Positions 1-10,513 of a DNA stretch of 45,058 bases are shown in pieces (the stretch's first letter is position 1; each line of letters starts with the position of its first letter). The notes under the pieces are model-generated. The model was not told the origin of the DNA and ran no database searches. It saw only the letters and a program-made list of their open reading frames with translations. The stretch lies in assembly GCA_037143175.1 (NCBI GenBank), contig JBAWZF010000023.1:1-45058 (forward strand), written 5' to 3'. The translations under genes and the position numbers were made by a program. The stretch is from a bacterium (GTDB lineage Bacteria > Verrucomicrobiota > Kiritimatiellia > CAIKKV01 > CAITUY01).

Positions 1-134
1 GATTTTAATTTGGCCACAACATCAGCCTCCAATGTGCTCATGTGGTTCTTGGGTTGCAGGCCCATGGCGGTCAACTGATCCAGCAGGTCTTTACTGTGGA
101 TCCCTAATTCTTTGGCTAATTCATGAACTCTCAT
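1..134 (-). CDS. infB: Translation initiation factor IF-2, N-terminal fragment
   Basis: This is the first 44 codons of a minus-strand gene that runs off the left edge of the window. The product starts MRVHELAKELGIHSKDLL, the IF-2 N-terminal helical subdomain signature found in many bacterial IF-2 proteins. IF-2 is the GTPase that brings initiator tRNA to the 30S ribosome. The ATG lies 3 bases after the nusA stop codon, so the two genes are almost certainly co-transcribed and perhaps translationally coupled, as in the usual nusA-infB order. The G domain and everything after it lie outside the window. Confidence 0.9.
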   Translation of the reverse strand, partial: MRVHELAKELGIHSKDLLDQLTAMGLQPKNHMSTLEADVVAKLK

Positions 135-137
135 GGG

Positions 138-1409
138 CTATTCGATGTTCTCCTGTACGGCGGGCTGTGCTGCGGCCGCGGCCTCGTAAATGATTTTGGC
201 AGTTGCCTGGTCGAATTCGCCAGTTGCTTCAAGGTCAGCCACTTCTGCGGCCAAAATGCCCTCGATGTTCAGGAAACCGGCCTGAACCAATTTCTCTGCA
301 TTGGCGCGCCCAATGCCGGTGATGGCGGCAAGATCACAGACGGCCTTTGCCACCTTCTCCTCAAACGAAATATTACCTTCATCCTTCTGGACATCAATTT
401 TCCAGCCGGTCAATTTTGAGGAGAGCCGGACATTCTGTCCACGCTTTCCAATAGCGAGCGAAAGTTGATCCGCCTCGGTCGTCACATGGATGACTCGGGG
501 TTTGTCCGGGTCAATCTCAACTTTTGACAGTTTGGCAGGGGAGAGGGCGTTGCTGACATAGGTTTTGATGTCATCGCTCCACCGCACAATATCAATTTTT
601 TCGCCAGACAGTTCGCGCACGATATTTTTGACACGCGCACCCCGCATGCCGACGCAGGCCCCAACGGGGTCAACCTTCGCGTCGCGGGACACGACCGCAA
701 TTTTCGTCCGGAAGCCAGCCTCACGGGCAATTCCCTTAATTTCCACAGTGTTATCGGAGATTTCAGCCACTTCAAGTTGGAATAACCGGCGTAAAAAGTC
801 GGGGTGACTTCGTGAGAGCATGATGCAGGGGCCTGAAGCGTTATCCTGAACAGACAGCACCAAGGCGCGAACTTGATCGCCCATTTGATACATTTCAGTC
901 GAAATACGTTCTTTGGATGACAGAATTGCCTCGGCTCGGCCCAGATCGACCACAATGTCGTTCCGTTCAAAGCGGCGAATGGTTCCGCTAACAATATCAT
1001 TCACCCGGTCCCGATACTCTTCAAAAACGATATTACGTTCGGCCTGCCTGATTTTCTGTAAAATAGCCTGCTTCGCTGTTTGGGCGGCAATCCGGCCAAA
1101 GTTTTTAGGGGTTACCTCGATCTCAACGGAATCTCCAAGTTGCGCGTCTGATTTAACCCGGCGAGCTCCCGCAAGGTTGATTTCATCGTGAGGATTATCC
1201 ACCTTTTCAACGACGAGGACGGTGGCGAAAGCCTTGATATCACAGGTTTTACGATCCATGTGAATACGTATATTTTTGGCGGGCCCCACGCTTTTTCGAG
1301 AGGCTGACAACAAGGCACTTTCAACCGTGAGAAACAGCGTCTCACGGTCAATGCCACGTTCTTTTTCAAGGTAACTCAGTACCGATGATAATTCACCATT
1401 CATAGTCAC
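138..1409 (-). CDS. nusA: Transcription elongation/termination factor NusA
   Basis: The product is a 423-residue RNA polymerase-binding factor that modulates pausing, termination and antitermination. The N-terminal polymerase-binding domain covers about residues 1-130. An S1 domain follows (about 135-200), then KH1 with VGMRGARVKNIVREL and KH2 with LAIGKRGQNVRL, both carrying the GxxG loop. A short C-terminal helix-hairpin-helix segment contains ITGIGRANAEKL. The length is normal for a NusA with few C-terminal repeats. infB follows after 3 bases. The gene that commonly precedes nusA, rimP, is absent here, since the next gene upstream is an RRM protein with its own terminator. nusA therefore probably starts its own transcript between 1410 and 1535. 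Confidence 0.96.
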   Translation of the reverse strand: MTMNGELSSVLSYLEKERGIDRETLFLTVESALLSASRKSVGPAKNIRIHMDRKTCDIKAFATVLVVEKVDNPHDEINLAGARRVKSDAQLGDSVEIEVTPKNFGRIAAQTAKQAILQKIRQAERNIVFEEYRDRVNDIVSGTIRRFERNDIVVDLGRAEAILSSKERISTEMYQMGDQVRALVLSVQDNASGPCIMLSRSHPDFLRRLFQLEVAEISDNTVEIKGIAREAGFRTKIAVVSRDAKVDPVGACVGMRGARVKNIVRELSGEKIDIVRWSDDIKTYVSNALSPAKLSKVEIDPDKPRVIHVTTEADQLSLAIGKRGQNVRLSSKLTGWKIDVQKDEGNISFEEKVAKAVCDLAAITGIGRANAEKLVQAGFLNIEGILAAEVADLEATGEFDQATAKIIYEAAAAAQPAVQENIE

Positions 1410-1443
1410 ACCTCACCAAAACTTAGCGATCAACCCATACATA

Positions 1444-1468
1444 AAAGAGTGGGACATGCCCACTCTTT
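1444..1468 (-). promoter_or_regulatory. Hairpin in the nusA leader
   Basis: A perfect 10-bp inverted repeat (AAAGAGTGGG and CCCACTCTTT) with a 5-base loop lies 35 bases upstream of the nusA start. Reading the minus strand, the right-hand side is not followed by a clean T-run, so it is not a convincing terminator for the RRM gene, which has a better one at 1535-1566. It could be a leader structure for nusA autoregulation or RNA stability. The hairpin is seen directly; the role is inference. Confidence 0.5.
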
Positions 1469-1534
1469 GCATAATACCCTTTTCCACAAGCCAGCAAAAT
1501 ATAGTCCGAGAGCCAGCCGAGGTCAAGCCTTTAG

Positions 1535-1566
1535 ACAAAAAAGGCCGGGGTTTTGGCCCCGGCCTT
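1535..1566 (-). terminator. Rho-independent terminator of the RRM gene
   Basis: On the minus strand the sequence forms a perfect 10-bp GC-rich stem (AAGGCCGGGG with CCCCGGCCTT) and a 6-base loop. A run of T follows the stem in the direction of transcription. It begins 25 bases past the stop codon of the RRM protein gene, which is the right place and orientation, and it separates that gene from nusA. Confidence 0.88.
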
Positions 1567-1591
1567 AGATCACTCAACAATACTGGTTAAA

Positions 1592-1894
1592 TTACCAGCG
1601 GCGTTCACGGCTCTCGAAGCCGCCTTCGCGACCGCCACCACCACCACCTTCGGCGCGGGGACGAGCTTCGTTCACCTTCATTTTGCGACCACCCGCATCC
1701 TTGTCGTTCAAGGAATCGATTGCGTTCTGGGCAGCAGCGGCGTCGGGCATGACGACAAAGCCAAAACCTTTTGAACGGCCGGTTTCGCGATCCTGAATGA
1801 TGTTGACGGATTCTACAACCCCGTACTGTTCAAACTGGGCTTTAAGATCATCCTGAGTCGTTTGATAAGGCAGATTTCCAACGTAAATATTCAC
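1592..1894 (-). CDS. Small RRM RNA-binding protein with Gly-rich tail
   Basis: The product is a 100-residue single RNA-recognition-motif protein of the bacterial RNA-binding/cold-shock type found in cyanobacteria and other phyla. RNP2 reads IYVGNL at the N-terminus and RNP1 reads KGFGFVVM near residue 45, both with the usual aromatic residues. After the RRM the tail is rich in Gly, Arg and Glu and ends in an RGG-like segment. I chose GTG at 1894 because GGAG lies 9 bases upstream and the protein then begins directly with MNIYVGN. An in-frame TTG at 1909 would place the start before that ribosome site. The gene is monocistronic, with an AT-rich leader upstream and its own terminator. It may act as an RNA chaperone. 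Confidence 0.9.
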   Translation of the reverse strand: MNIYVGNLPYQTTQDDLKAQFEQYGVVESVNIIQDRETGRSKGFGFVVMPDAAAAQNAIDSLNDKDAGGRKMKVNEARPRAEGGGGGGREGGFESRERRW

Positions 1895-2137
1895 TTTTCT
1901 ATACTCCAAAAAATAAAAACTATTTCAAAAACACTTCTAAAACAAAAAACAATCGACAAAAACTATATATATTCGGTCACCTTCCTGCCCATTCACCTCC
2001 GTAAATCACCAGACCGCATATCGGTCCACAGCAGAAGAGGCTATAGCATTGTCCTTATGCCTGCAACATAAATTATACACATAAATTACACACTTAAATT
2101 CTGGACATGGTGGATTCCTCCAAGCAGGATACGGGAT

Positions 2138-3316
2138 ATGCGAGTTACGGAAATATGGATGGAAAATGAACTTGGGTCCCTGAAGGCGGGGGGGCTCGAA
2201 AGAAAGTTGGTTACCTACCAAAATACCGGGGTGAACATCACGGCCGGAGCGCAGATGCTTGTCAATTTCTCAAGTAACGATTATCTCGGCCTTGCCCGGA
2301 ATCCGGTGGTCCTTACCGCCATGGCAGACGCGACCCGGCGTTACGGAGCCGGATCCACGGCATCTCGGCTTGTGACAGGTACCTTGGAATGTCATGAGGA
2401 GCTGGAGACACAGTTGGCCGGGTTGAAAGGCTATCCTGCCGCACTGGTGTTCGGTAGCGGTTATGCGGCGAATGTTGGCATCATTAGCGCCTTGGTAGGC
2501 CGCGATGACCATATCTTTATCGATCGGTTGGCTCATGCCAGTTTATTGGATGCCGCGGTGCTGAGCCGGGCAAAAGTGCATCGTTTTCATCATAATGACC
2601 ATGAAGACTTCCGACGCTTGATCCGGGCGTGCGTTTCGGGCGGAAAGCGCCTGATGGTGACGGAGTCCGTATTCAGTATGGATGGGGATATCGCGCCGGT
2701 AGCAGCTTTGGCGGAAGTGGCTGAAGCGGGGGGCGCAATGGTACTGGTGGATGAGGCGCATGCAACGGGGGTATTCGGCTCGGGTGGGGCGGGGGTAGTC
2801 CGGCAGTCCAGTTCGGAGTCGCAGGTCAATTGTTCCATGGGAACCTTGAGTAAGGCTTTGGGCGGATATGGCGGGTTTGTGGCCTGTTCAGGGGACATGC
2901 GCCGGTGGCTCATTCATAAGGCGCGGTCTTTCATCTATTCAACGGCATTACCACCAGCCATGGTCGGGGCGGCACTTGGGGCCTTGCAGTGTCTGCGCAA
3001 TAATCCAGAGATGGGGTTTCAGCTTCTTGAACATTCGGCAAAATTTCGGGTACGACTGAGGGAACTGGGGCTGGATACCGGTTCCTCGGAAAGTCAGATT
3101 ATTCCGGTGATGGTAGGGGATAATGAGCGTGCGGTCCGGCTCCACCGCCGATTGGTGGAGTGGGGCATTCTGGCGGTGGCCATCCGTCCCCCGACGGTTC
3201 CCCGGGGTTCAGCCCGGTTGCGGCTCTCGGTGAGCTTGGAACATACCCCCGAGATTTTGAATCGCGTGGCTGGTGTGATCGCAGAGGCCGCACAACGTGA
3301 AGGAATTATCAAATGA
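2138..3316 (+). CDS. bioF: 8-amino-7-oxononanoate synthase
   Basis: This PLP-dependent alpha-oxoamine synthase condenses pimeloyl-thioester with L-alanine, the first committed ring-forming stage of biotin synthesis. The 392-residue length is typical. NFSSNDYLGLA near residue 45, VDEAHATGVFG near 205, and TLSKALGGYGG near 238 (which carries the lysine that binds PLP) are all present. ATG at 2138 has AGGA 8 bases upstream. A second in-frame ATG at 2159 would give MENELGSLK, close to common BioF starts, so the N-terminus could be 7 residues shorter. The stop overlaps the next start by 4 bases (ATGA), linking it to a BioC-like methyltransferase. A glycine C-acetyltransferase (Kbl) role is possible from fold alone, but the neighbour favours BioF. 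Confidence 0.9.
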   Translation: MRVTEIWMENELGSLKAGGLERKLVTYQNTGVNITAGAQMLVNFSSNDYLGLARNPVVLTAMADATRRYGAGSTASRLVTGTLECHEELETQLAGLKGYPAALVFGSGYAANVGIISALVGRDDHIFIDRLAHASLLDAAVLSRAKVHRFHHNDHEDFRRLIRACVSGGKRLMVTESVFSMDGDIAPVAALAEVAEAGGAMVLVDEAHATGVFGSGGAGVVRQSSSESQVNCSMGTLSKALGGYGGFVACSGDMRRWLIHKARSFIYSTALPPAMVGAALGALQCLRNNPEMGFQLLEHSAKFRVRLRELGLDTGSSESQIIPVMVGDNERAVRLHRRLVEWGILAVAIRPPTVPRGSARLRLSVSLEHTPEILNRVAGVIAEAAQREGIIK

Positions 3317-4095
3317 CATCTGTCGCTAATCGTTTTTCCCGTGCGGCTCAGACCTATGAACGGGGCGCTTCTTTGCACCGGCATGTGGCGGCGCGTCTGA
3401 TTGAGACCTTGCCTGAACCCGGGGAGGTGGGGAGCGGCCGTATTCTCGAGGTGGGCTGTGGTTCAGGTATTCTTACGGAGCCGCTTCGCCAGCGTTACCC
3501 TGAGGCCTCGTTTTGCGTTTTGGATGTGGCAGAGGGAATGGTCGCGGCAGTCCGATCACGATGGGGGCATGATCCCCGCATGGAGTTTGTGGTTGCAGAT
3601 GTCCGGGAGTTTTCCACCCCGCGTCCCTTTGATCTGATGGTCAGCAGTTCAGCGCTTCATTGGGCGACCCCTTTGGAAGGGACTTTTGCAAATTTAAAGC
3701 GGCATCTTTTTCCCGAGGGGAAGTGTTATGTGGCTTTGATGATAGACGGGACGCTGGCGGAGCTCCATGCGTTACGCCGGCGAGTGGCGCCCGGAAAGAT
3801 CCCGGCTGGCAGGTTATCAACAGCTGCAGAGGTTCTGGAGGCTGCAAGGGCCGCCGGGTTTACCGTTGTGACCAGCGAGGAGGAGAGCATTCAAACCCGC
3901 TACCATTCTGCCGATGACTTTTTAAGTACCATTCATGCCCAGGGGTTAACCGGAGGGGCTGTGTCGCGGGCGTCTGTGTCGCTTACGCGGACGGAGTTAA
4001 AGCGGTTACGCCGGGAATATGACGTGGCCTTTCGCGGCCAGGGGGATGGGGTCTTCGCCAGCTTCGTTGTGCAATACTTGAGTCTCCGTTTATGA
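3313..4095 (+). CDS. bioC: Malonyl-ACP O-methyltransferase
   Basis: The product is a 260-residue class I SAM-dependent methyltransferase. Motif I reads ILEVGCGSGILTEPL (about residues 44-58), an acidic residue ends strand 2 (VLDVAEG), and DVREFSTPRPFDLMVSSSALHW matches the post-I and motif II/III region of BioC-type enzymes. BioC methylates malonyl-ACP or malonyl-CoA so that the fatty-acid cycle can build a pimeloyl chain. Overlap of 4 bases with bioF upstream and 4 bases with the peptidase gene downstream indicates one operon. The N-terminal segment VANRFSRAAQTYERGASLHRHV is characteristic of BioC. No BioH-type esterase is recognisable next to it. Confidence 0.85.
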   Translation: MTSVANRFSRAAQTYERGASLHRHVAARLIETLPEPGEVGSGRILEVGCGSGILTEPLRQRYPEASFCVLDVAEGMVAAVRSRWGHDPRMEFVVADVREFSTPRPFDLMVSSSALHWATPLEGTFANLKRHLFPEGKCYVALMIDGTLAELHALRRRVAPGKIPAGRLSTAAEVLEAARAAGFTVVTSEEESIQTRYHSADDFLSTIHAQGLTGGAVSRASVSLTRTELKRLRREYDVAFRGQGDGVFASFVVQYLSLRL

Positions 4096-5696
4096 ATTTA
4101 TTCCGATGGCCGCTTCTCCCGATTCTGATCGTCATGGCCGGTCTGCCCGTTTGTGGGATCGCGCGTCCAATACTGACCTTTGTGAAGCCGACGGATTTGC
4201 CGGAGCTTGGCATCCAATTGAAATTAATGCCCGGGGCACGGGAAGTCCCCCCCGCCTCTCCCTCTGTTTGCGTTTACCAGTTTAACCGGGGTGGGGAGAC
4301 CTGGAAAGAGGATCGCTTTTCGCCTCTGGAGCTCTGGAGACAGGGGCAATATGCCGGACAATGGGTGGGGCACGACGACAATAAACTTCTTCTGGCGTTC
4401 ATGTCCCGTCTTCCACCAGACGTAGACCCCGGCCAACATGTGACCCAGGCTGTGTTCGAACAGCAGAGTCTTCTGACAACCAATGTTACCCGGTTTGCTA
4501 CCGAAGCGGATCTTACCCGCTGGGTTGCCGGATTTACCGGCTGTCCGCACCCGCTGGGTAAGCGGTTAAATAAACAATTCTCCCGCATTTCGCCTGTGTG
4601 GGTTTATCTCATGGAGGCCCACCTCCCGAATCGCGTTGCGTATGTTTTTCGTTTGGCTCGTGGCGCTGGAAAAGCCAGTGCATCCCCCTGGGTGTGTGCA
4701 CAGTTTGATCTCAATCCGGAAATTCGCATGGACACGGCGTGCGAAATTATAGAAAGAGAATTTCTGGGTTCCATTTCCACAATCACCATGACTCAGCCGG
4801 TGGTGCGTGAGACCTTGACCAAGATGGAGAAGGGGCTTGTGGACTCTGATTCCATGGCGGTTTCCCGGCAACAGGTACTTAACAGTATTCGCAATTTAAA
4901 AGGATGGTGGTATGACGTCACTCCAGACTACATCATCCTCTCGAACCTGAAAGGGGGCTCCGGTTCGCTGGTTGAGCAGCTTAAGGGCTCCATGAAAGCG
5001 ATCAGATCTGCTTACAAGCAATGCATCCCGGAGCCTGAGGCGGCAGGTATTGGAGTTATACGTATTCCGGCTACTCAGTTGGAATATCGCGAATATGTGG
5101 GGGAGGAAAGCGGTTGGACTCAGGGACTTTGGATGCCCGCCAGGAAAGAGCTTGTGATTTGTCCTGCGGCTGACCAGGGATCCCATGCTAAACGCGAATC
5201 CATTTTACGTGTGGCATTTCATGAGGGTTTTCATCAATACGCATTCTATGCCCTCGGGCAGGCGAATGCCTCCATGTGGTTCAATGAAGGTTATGCCCAA
5301 TTTTTCGAGAACGCTTCTCTGTCTAACGGACGGCTCACGATTGAGGAGTCCCCCAGGGTGCTTTCCTATCTCAACAAGATGCAGGTGGAAAACCGTATGG
5401 ATCTCCGTCGACTTTTCAAACTTACCAGGGAGGCCTTTTATGATCCCAATGAAAAAGTTCGACTTGATAATTATATCCTATCCTGGGCACTGGTTTACTA
5501 TTTGAAAAAAGACGTGTCCTGTCTCTATCCCGGTTTGCTTGATAAATACGTTGCCGCGATGCTCCGCAACGGCGGTAATGCCGAGATAGCAACGGACGAC
5601 ATGCTGGAGGGTGTTGACCTGAGAAAGCTTCAATCTGATTTTCAGAAATTCTGGCAATCCACTTCGAGGCAATCCGCTGCCCGCCGCAAAAACTAA
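4092..5696 (+). CDS. Secreted zincin-type metallopeptidase, DUF1570-like
   Basis: The product has 534 residues and starts with a hydrophobic N-terminal signal ([17 protein letters not shown]), so it is probably exported. The catalytic core is HEGFHQY at about 377-383, giving the HExxH zinc motif. NEGYAQFFE at about 398 supplies the likely third, glutamate ligand, as in gluzincin-type peptidases; DUF1570 proteins have this arrangement. About 375 residues before the motif are of unknown fold. The start overlaps bioC by 4 bases, so it is co-translated with biotin genes for no obvious reason. Its stop overlaps the convergent purL stop by 4 bases. Zinc peptidase activity is inferred from motifs only; the substrate is unknown. 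Confidence 0.72.
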   Translation: MNLFRWPLLPILIVMAGLPVCGIARPILTFVKPTDLPELGIQLKLMPGAREVPPASPSVCVYQFNRGGETWKEDRFSPLELWRQGQYAGQWVGHDDNKLLLAFMSRLPPDVDPGQHVTQAVFEQQSLLTTNVTRFATEADLTRWVAGFTGCPHPLGKRLNKQFSRISPVWVYLMEAHLPNRVAYVFRLARGAGKASASPWVCAQFDLNPEIRMDTACEIIEREFLGSISTITMTQPVVRETLTKMEKGLVDSDSMAVSRQQVLNSIRNLKGWWYDVTPDYIILSNLKGGSGSLVEQLKGSMKAIRSAYKQCIPEPEAAGIGVIRIPATQLEYREYVGEESGWTQGLWMPARKELVICPAADQGSHAKRESILRVAFHEGFHQYAFYALGQANASMWFNEGYAQFFENASLSNGRLTIEESPRVLSYLNKMQVENRMDLRRLFKLTREAFYDPNEKVRLDNYILSWALVYYLKKDVSCLYPGLLDKYVAAMLRNGGNAEIATDDMLEGVDLRKLQSDFQKFWQSTSRQSAARRKN

Positions 5697-8600
5697 TCAA
5701 CGAACTTGCGTGCGTTCTGGAACATGCGCAGCCAGGGGCCTTCTTCGCCCTTGAAAAGGCCTTGCGGCTTCCAGGACAACTGTACCGCACGGAAAGCCCG
5801 TTCAGGGTGGGGCATCATGATGGTGACGCGCCCGTCCAGGGTGGTGACGCCAGTGAGTCCGCCAGGAGAACTGTTCGGATTGAGTGGATAGTTTTCCGTG
5901 GGCCGTCCATAGTGATCAACAAAGCGGAGCGCGGCCAGTTTACGTGAGGCGATTTCTGCCGCAGACCCTGTTCGCTCAAAGTTGGTGAACCCTTCGCCAT
6001 GGGCGACAGGAATGGGAATGCGGGAGCCTTCCATTCCCTTAAACAGGATCGAGGGGGACGACAGAATTTCGAGCGTCGCGAAGCGGGCTTCAAACTGCTC
6101 GATCTTATTGCGGGTAAAGCGCGGCCACGCCTCGGCACCGGGAATGATGTCCTTGAGCAGAGAGACCATCTGGCAGCCATTACAGACGCCCAGGGTAAAG
6201 GAGTCCGGCCGCTGGAAAAAGGTCTGGAACATGTCGCGCAGGCGTTCATTGAAAAGAATGCTTCTCGCCCACCCGGCGCCGGCGCCCAGGACATCACCGT
6301 AAGAGAATCCGCCACAGGCGACCAGCCCTGAGAAGTTGGCCAGATTGACGCGGCTGGAGAGCAAGTCGGTCATGTGTACATCCACACTGGTGAAACCTGC
6401 CCGCTCGAACGCGGCTGCCATTTCTATGTGCCCATTAATTCCTTGCTCCCGTAAAATGGCCATCTTGGGCCTATTTCCGCCAATATTAAAGGGCTGGCAG
6501 GGATCATAGGTCAGTTTAAATGAGAGGCCGGGATCTGATTCGTCTTTGAGGGCATCGAATTCCTGGCGCGCACATTCGGCATTATCGCGGCGGGATTGCA
6601 TCTCACTGGTCAACTCCGACCAGATACGCTTGAGCTCAATGACATTACCCTGAAAAATGGAGGCATCTCCCATTTGGATGGAAAGCGATTTGTCTGCCAC
6701 GGGACTGCCCAGAATGAAGGCAAGGTCGCCGAGTTCATGGCGCTTGAGGATCTCGTTGACGTGGGCAATGTGTTGATCGGATACCTGTATGACGGCCCCG
6801 AGTTCCTCTGAGAACAAGATGGAGAAAGGTTCATCGCCAAGTTCGTCGATTTGAACCCGGAGGCCTTGATGGGCTCCAAAGGCCATCTCGGCTAAAGTCG
6901 CAAACAGTCCGCCATCCGAACGGTCATGATAGGCTAACAGGAGCCCTTCGCGAATTAATTCCTGCATCGCTCCATAGAAATTCACCATGTCCGCCGGGCA
7001 ATCCAGATTCGGTGGCGTGGCCCCCACCTGGTTGTAAACCTGGGCCAGCGCCGAGGCGCCTAACCGGTTCTGCCCTCGCCCGAGATCCAACAGGATCAGC
7101 ACGGAATCCGGAACAGGCTTGAGTTCGGCGGTAACCGTTTTACGGACATCCTGCACGGGGGAGAAGGCGCTAACGACCAGGCTGAGGGGGGCGACCTGTT
7201 TTTCGGCTTTCCCCTTTGAATCCTGCCAGGTAGTACGCATGGAGAGCGAATCCTTGCCCACCGGGATAGAGATCCCGAGTGCCGGGCACAGTTCCAGGCC
7301 CACGGCCCGGACGGTATCAAACAGGGCGGCATCCTCGCCCTTCTCGCCACAGGCGCACATCCAGTTGGCGGAGAGCTTCACATTGCCGATGGGCCCGGTG
7401 AAGGTTCCTGCAATGTTGGTCAACGCTTCGCCCACAGCCATTCTGCCTGAGGCGGGCGCATTAAGGATGGCGATGGGGGTTCTTTCGCCCATGGACATGG
7501 CTTCGCCGACATAGCCGTCAAACATGGCGGCAGTCACAGCGGCATCGGCGATGGGGGTCTGGTAGGGCCCCGTCATCTGGTCACGGGTGACCATTCCTGT
7601 TACGGACCGGTCGGTGATGGTGATGAGAAAGGTTTTGTTGGCTACTGCCGGCAGGCGGAGAACCCGCTCGACGGCTTCGTTCAAGTCAATTCCGGAGAGA
7701 TCCAGCTCGGCGTGGGTTTCCTGCCGATGTTGAACATCCCGCAGCATTTTGGGCGGCTTGCCGAAGATGACCTGCAGGTCGATATCAATGGAATTATTTT
7801 TAAAATGGGAATCATGGAGTACGAGCCGTTTGTCATCTGTGGCCTGACCAATGACAGCCGCAGGACAGCGTTCGCGCCGGCAGAGTGCCATAAAGCAATC
7901 CAGGCTTTCAGGGGCCACGGCCAGGACGTAACGTTCCTGGGCCTCACAGCACCAGATTTCCATCGGACTCATGGACATTTCTTCGTTCAGGATCTTGCGA
8001 AGTTCAAAGCGGCCCCCGGTTTCTGAGACGAGTTCGGGGCAGCCATTGGAAAGTCCGCCAGCCCCGATATCGTGGATGCTTACGATGGGATTTGCGTCAT
8101 TCAGTGCAATACAGGAATTGATAACTTCCTGACACCGGCGTTGGATTTCGGCGTTGTCGCGTTGCACGGAATCGAAATCGAGTTTCTCGGCGTTGCTGCC
8201 ACTGCCCATGGATGAAGCCGCTCCGCCACCCAGTCCAATTCGTAAGGCCGGCCCGCCTAGCTGAATGATATGGGTGCCGGTTTGGATGGGCTTTTTCAGC
8301 ACGTGCTGGCGCTTGATGTTACCCATGCCGCCCGCCACCATGATGGGCTTGTGATAGCCACGGTCACGCTCATTGTGGCGGTGTTCATACGTCCTGAAAA
8401 TACCGGTTAACTGAGGCCGTCCGAATTCGTTGCCGAACCGTGCGCCGCCCAGTGGACCATCGGTCATGATTTCGAGCGGGGTGGCGAGCCGGGTGGGGAA
8501 TTCGGCATGATCTTTTTCCCAGGGCATCACAAAGCCGGGGATCTTAAGGTTGGATACAAAGAAAGCGGAGAGCCCGGCTTTCGGGCGTCCGCCGATTCCC

Positions 8601-9583
8601 GTGGCGCCTTCATCCCGGATTTCGCCGCCGACACCGGTGGCCGCGCCGGGATAGGGTGAAATCGCCGTGGGATGATTATGGGTTTCGACTTTGATCAGGA
8701 TATCAATTTGTTCCGGCAGTCCGCCGTAGTGGTTTGAGCCGCTGGGGTGAACTTCAAACCAGTTTCCGGGAAACCCTTCCATGACCGCAGAGTTATCCTC
8801 GTACGCGACGAGAGTGCCTTGCGGGTGGTGTTGATGGGTGTTCCGGATCATATCAAAGAGACTGGTCGTCTGGGGCTGGCCATCGATGATCCAGTCAGCC
8901 TTGAAGATTTTATGGCGGCAATGTTCAGAGTTCACCTGGCCGAACATGACCAGTTCAACATCGGTGGGGTTGCGTTTGATTTTGGAGTAAACCGTGTAGA
9001 GATACCGGACTTCGTCATCCGACAGGGCCAACCCCAGGGTGACGTTGGCCGTTTGCAGCGCTGCAAGTCCGCCGCCAAGAATGTCAACGGTCACCAGAGC
9101 GGCAGGGGGAATATGGGTGAAGATATCTGAGATATCGTTGTATAGCCCCTCGGTCATGCGGTCATGGAACAGATGGAGTGCAAGCTGTAATTGCGCCACG
9201 GAGGCGTAACGGCCGTCTTTCAGCCGGACATGGAACAGAATCCCGCGTTCGACCCGTTGTACATCAGAAAGCCCGCAGTTGTGGAAAATGTCGGTTGCTT
9301 TGGAGGCCCACGGCGACAGCGTCCCTTTGCGGGGAGTCACGAAGAAGCCGTCAGTAGTGGTGGCAGGAATGTAGCAATCGGTATCCAGCAGCGCGGCCAC
9401 CCGCGGCCAGAGTTCAGCGGTGAATTGAGGGACGGTTTCCACGAGGGTGATGGTCACGGCCTCAATGGAATCGATGCTGCAATCGGGGAGTTCCGTGGTG
9501 AGATCCCGGGTGAGTTGGTGGATGCGAAAGGCCGAGAAAACTGGCCCGCCCTTGAAGATATGAAGATTATGTGGAATGGTCAT
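5693..9583 (-). CDS. purL: Phosphoribosylformylglycinamidine synthase, large fused type
   Basis: This 1296-residue enzyme makes FGAM from FGAR, glutamine and ATP in purine synthesis. The length matches the single-chain type (about 1295 residues in E. coli), which combines the PurS-like, synthetase and glutaminase parts. [20 protein letters not shown] marks the first synthetase half. The C-terminal class I glutaminase has [18 protein letters not shown], the nucleophile cysteine in [11 protein letters not shown] (about residue 1130), and the His-Glu pair in PHPERAFRA (about 1265). All key residues are visible and no frameshift is seen. The ATG overlaps the cysE stop by 4 bases, so it is the last gene of the metXW-cysE-purL run. 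Confidence 0.97.
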   Translation of the reverse strand: MTIPHNLHIFKGGPVFSAFRIHQLTRDLTTELPDCSIDSIEAVTITLVETVPQFTAELWPRVAALLDTDCYIPATTTDGFFVTPRKGTLSPWASKATDIFHNCGLSDVQRVERGILFHVRLKDGRYASVAQLQLALHLFHDRMTEGLYNDISDIFTHIPPAALVTVDILGGGLAALQTANVTLGLALSDDEVRYLYTVYSKIKRNPTDVELVMFGQVNSEHCRHKIFKADWIIDGQPQTTSLFDMIRNTHQHHPQGTLVAYEDNSAVMEGFPGNWFEVHPSGSNHYGGLPEQIDILIKVETHNHPTAISPYPGAATGVGGEIRDEGATGIGGRPKAGLSAFFVSNLKIPGFVMPWEKDHAEFPTRLATPLEIMTDGPLGGARFGNEFGRPQLTGIFRTYEHRHNERDRGYHKPIMVAGGMGNIKRQHVLKKPIQTGTHIIQLGGPALRIGLGGGAASSMGSGSNAEKLDFDSVQRDNAEIQRRCQEVINSCIALNDANPIVSIHDIGAGGLSNGCPELVSETGGRFELRKILNEEMSMSPMEIWCCEAQERYVLAVAPESLDCFMALCRRERCPAAVIGQATDDKRLVLHDSHFKNNSIDIDLQVIFGKPPKMLRDVQHRQETHAELDLSGIDLNEAVERVLRLPAVANKTFLITITDRSVTGMVTRDQMTGPYQTPIADAAVTAAMFDGYVGEAMSMGERTPIAILNAPASGRMAVGEALTNIAGTFTGPIGNVKLSANWMCACGEKGEDAALFDTVRAVGLELCPALGISIPVGKDSLSMRTTWQDSKGKAEKQVAPLSLVVSAFSPVQDVRKTVTAELKPVPDSVLILLDLGRGQNRLGASALAQVYNQVGATPPNLDCPADMVNFYGAMQELIREGLLLAYHDRSDGGLFATLAEMAFGAHQGLRVQIDELGDEPFSILFSEELGAVIQVSDQHIAHVNEILKRHELGDLAFILGSPVADKSLSIQMGDASIFQGNVIELKRIWSELTSEMQSRRDNAECARQEFDALKDESDPGLSFKLTYDPCQPFNIGGNRPKMAILREQGINGHIEMAAAFERAGFTSVDVHMTDLLSSRVNLANFSGLVACGGFSYGDVLGAGAGWARSILFNERLRDMFQTFFQRPDSFTLGVCNGCQMVSLLKDIIPGAEAWPRFTRNKIEQFEARFATLEILSSPSILFKGMEGSRIPIPVAHGEGFTNFERTGSAAEIASRKLAALRFVDHYGRPTENYPLNPNSSPGGLTGVTTLDGRVTIMMPHPERAFRAVQLSWKPQGLFKGEEGPWLRMFQNARKFVD

Positions 9584-10509
9584 TTATGAGACTCTTTGCT
9601 GGTGATGAGCGGTTTGGGTTGTTGGTTATAAACTTTTGAATGTGGGGGGACCGAATGGGTGAGCCAGACATTGCCGCCGATTTCTGAACCGGCGCCAATG
9701 GTGGTTTCTCCGCCAAGAATGGTGGCCCCGGCATAGATGGTGACATCGTCTTCCACGGCCGGATGCCGCTTGATCCCCTTGATGGGATGGCCGTCTTTGT
9801 CCTTGGGAAAACTGAGCGCGCCCAGAGTTACGCCCTGATAAAGTTTTACGTTTTTGCCAATGGTGCTGGTTTCGCCGATCACGACGCCGGTACCGTGATC
9901 GATGAAGAAACCGGGTCCTATTTTGGCACCGGGATGAATATCGATCCCAGTTTGGGAATGGGCGTGTTCAGTCATGATGCGGGGAATCAGCGGAACCTGC
10001 GCCTGATACAGGACATGGGCGATCCGTTGAACCATGATGGCTTGAAGTCCAGGGTAGCTCATTACCACCTCCATGATGGAGCGTGCGGCGGGATCTCCTT
10101 CGTAGGCCGCCACGATGTCCTGCTGGAGGGTTTGCTTTAGATCGGCCAGGGAATCCAGCAGTCGTTTGACCGCGGCCGCTGCCTTTTCAGGGCAATCCCC
10201 GCAATCCGTACATTGATCGAACTGGCATTGATAGCGAAAGGCATGCTCGATCTGTTCGGAAAGAATGGCGTGTACAGACGCGAGTTTTGTCGCGATAAAC
10301 TCGCAGAGGAGCTTGGGTGGCATAGGTTCGCGCCCATGACAGCCGGGGAACAGGATGGCAATCAAGTCATCAAGCGCCTGATAAATGGAGTTCCGGCCCG
10401 CCAGATGAAAGCCCCGTGTGTTTTTGGCGGACGAGGAGCAGGACTCGCAGGAGCAGAGGCTTTCCGCAAGCGATTTCAGGTCAGAGGCAGTGAGGGGGGG
10501 TGTGTTCAT
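9580..10509 (-). CDS. cysE: Serine O-acetyltransferase (CysE/EpsC type)
   Basis: This enzyme acetylates serine with acetyl-CoA to give O-acetylserine, the acceptor of sulfide in cysteine synthesis. The product has 309 residues. The C-terminal half holds left-handed beta-helix hexapeptides and the catalytic region with [20 protein letters not shown] and [10 protein letters not shown], followed by [13 protein letters not shown] and [20 protein letters not shown]. It resembles the EpsC/plant-like branch, with a long N-terminal helical part. That part is unusually rich in cysteine: CSCESCSS near residue 20 and [12 protein letters not shown] near 95-105. Such clusters could bind a metal or sense redox state, which is inference. 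purL follows with a 4-base overlap. Confidence 0.92.
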   Translation of the reverse strand: MNTPPLTASDLKSLAESLCSCESCSSSAKNTRGFHLAGRNSIYQALDDLIAILFPGCHGREPMPPKLLCEFIATKLASVHAILSEQIEHAFRYQCQFDQCTDCGDCPEKAAAAVKRLLDSLADLKQTLQQDIVAAYEGDPAARSIMEVVMSYPGLQAIMVQRIAHVLYQAQVPLIPRIMTEHAHSQTGIDIHPGAKIGPGFFIDHGTGVVIGETSTIGKNVKLYQGVTLGALSFPKDKDGHPIKGIKRHPAVEDDVTIYAGATILGGETTIGAGSEIGGNVWLTHSVPPHSKVYNQQPKPLITSKESHK

Positions 10510-10513
10510 GATT

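Noticed and set aside
482-1000. A 172-residue minus-strand frame inside nusA
   Set aside because: It overlaps nusA in another frame throughout and has no homology features.
2040-2137. BirA-type biotin operator before bioF
   Set aside because: No TTGTAAACC/GGTTTACAA-like pair is visible; only AT-rich sequence with vague promoter boxes.
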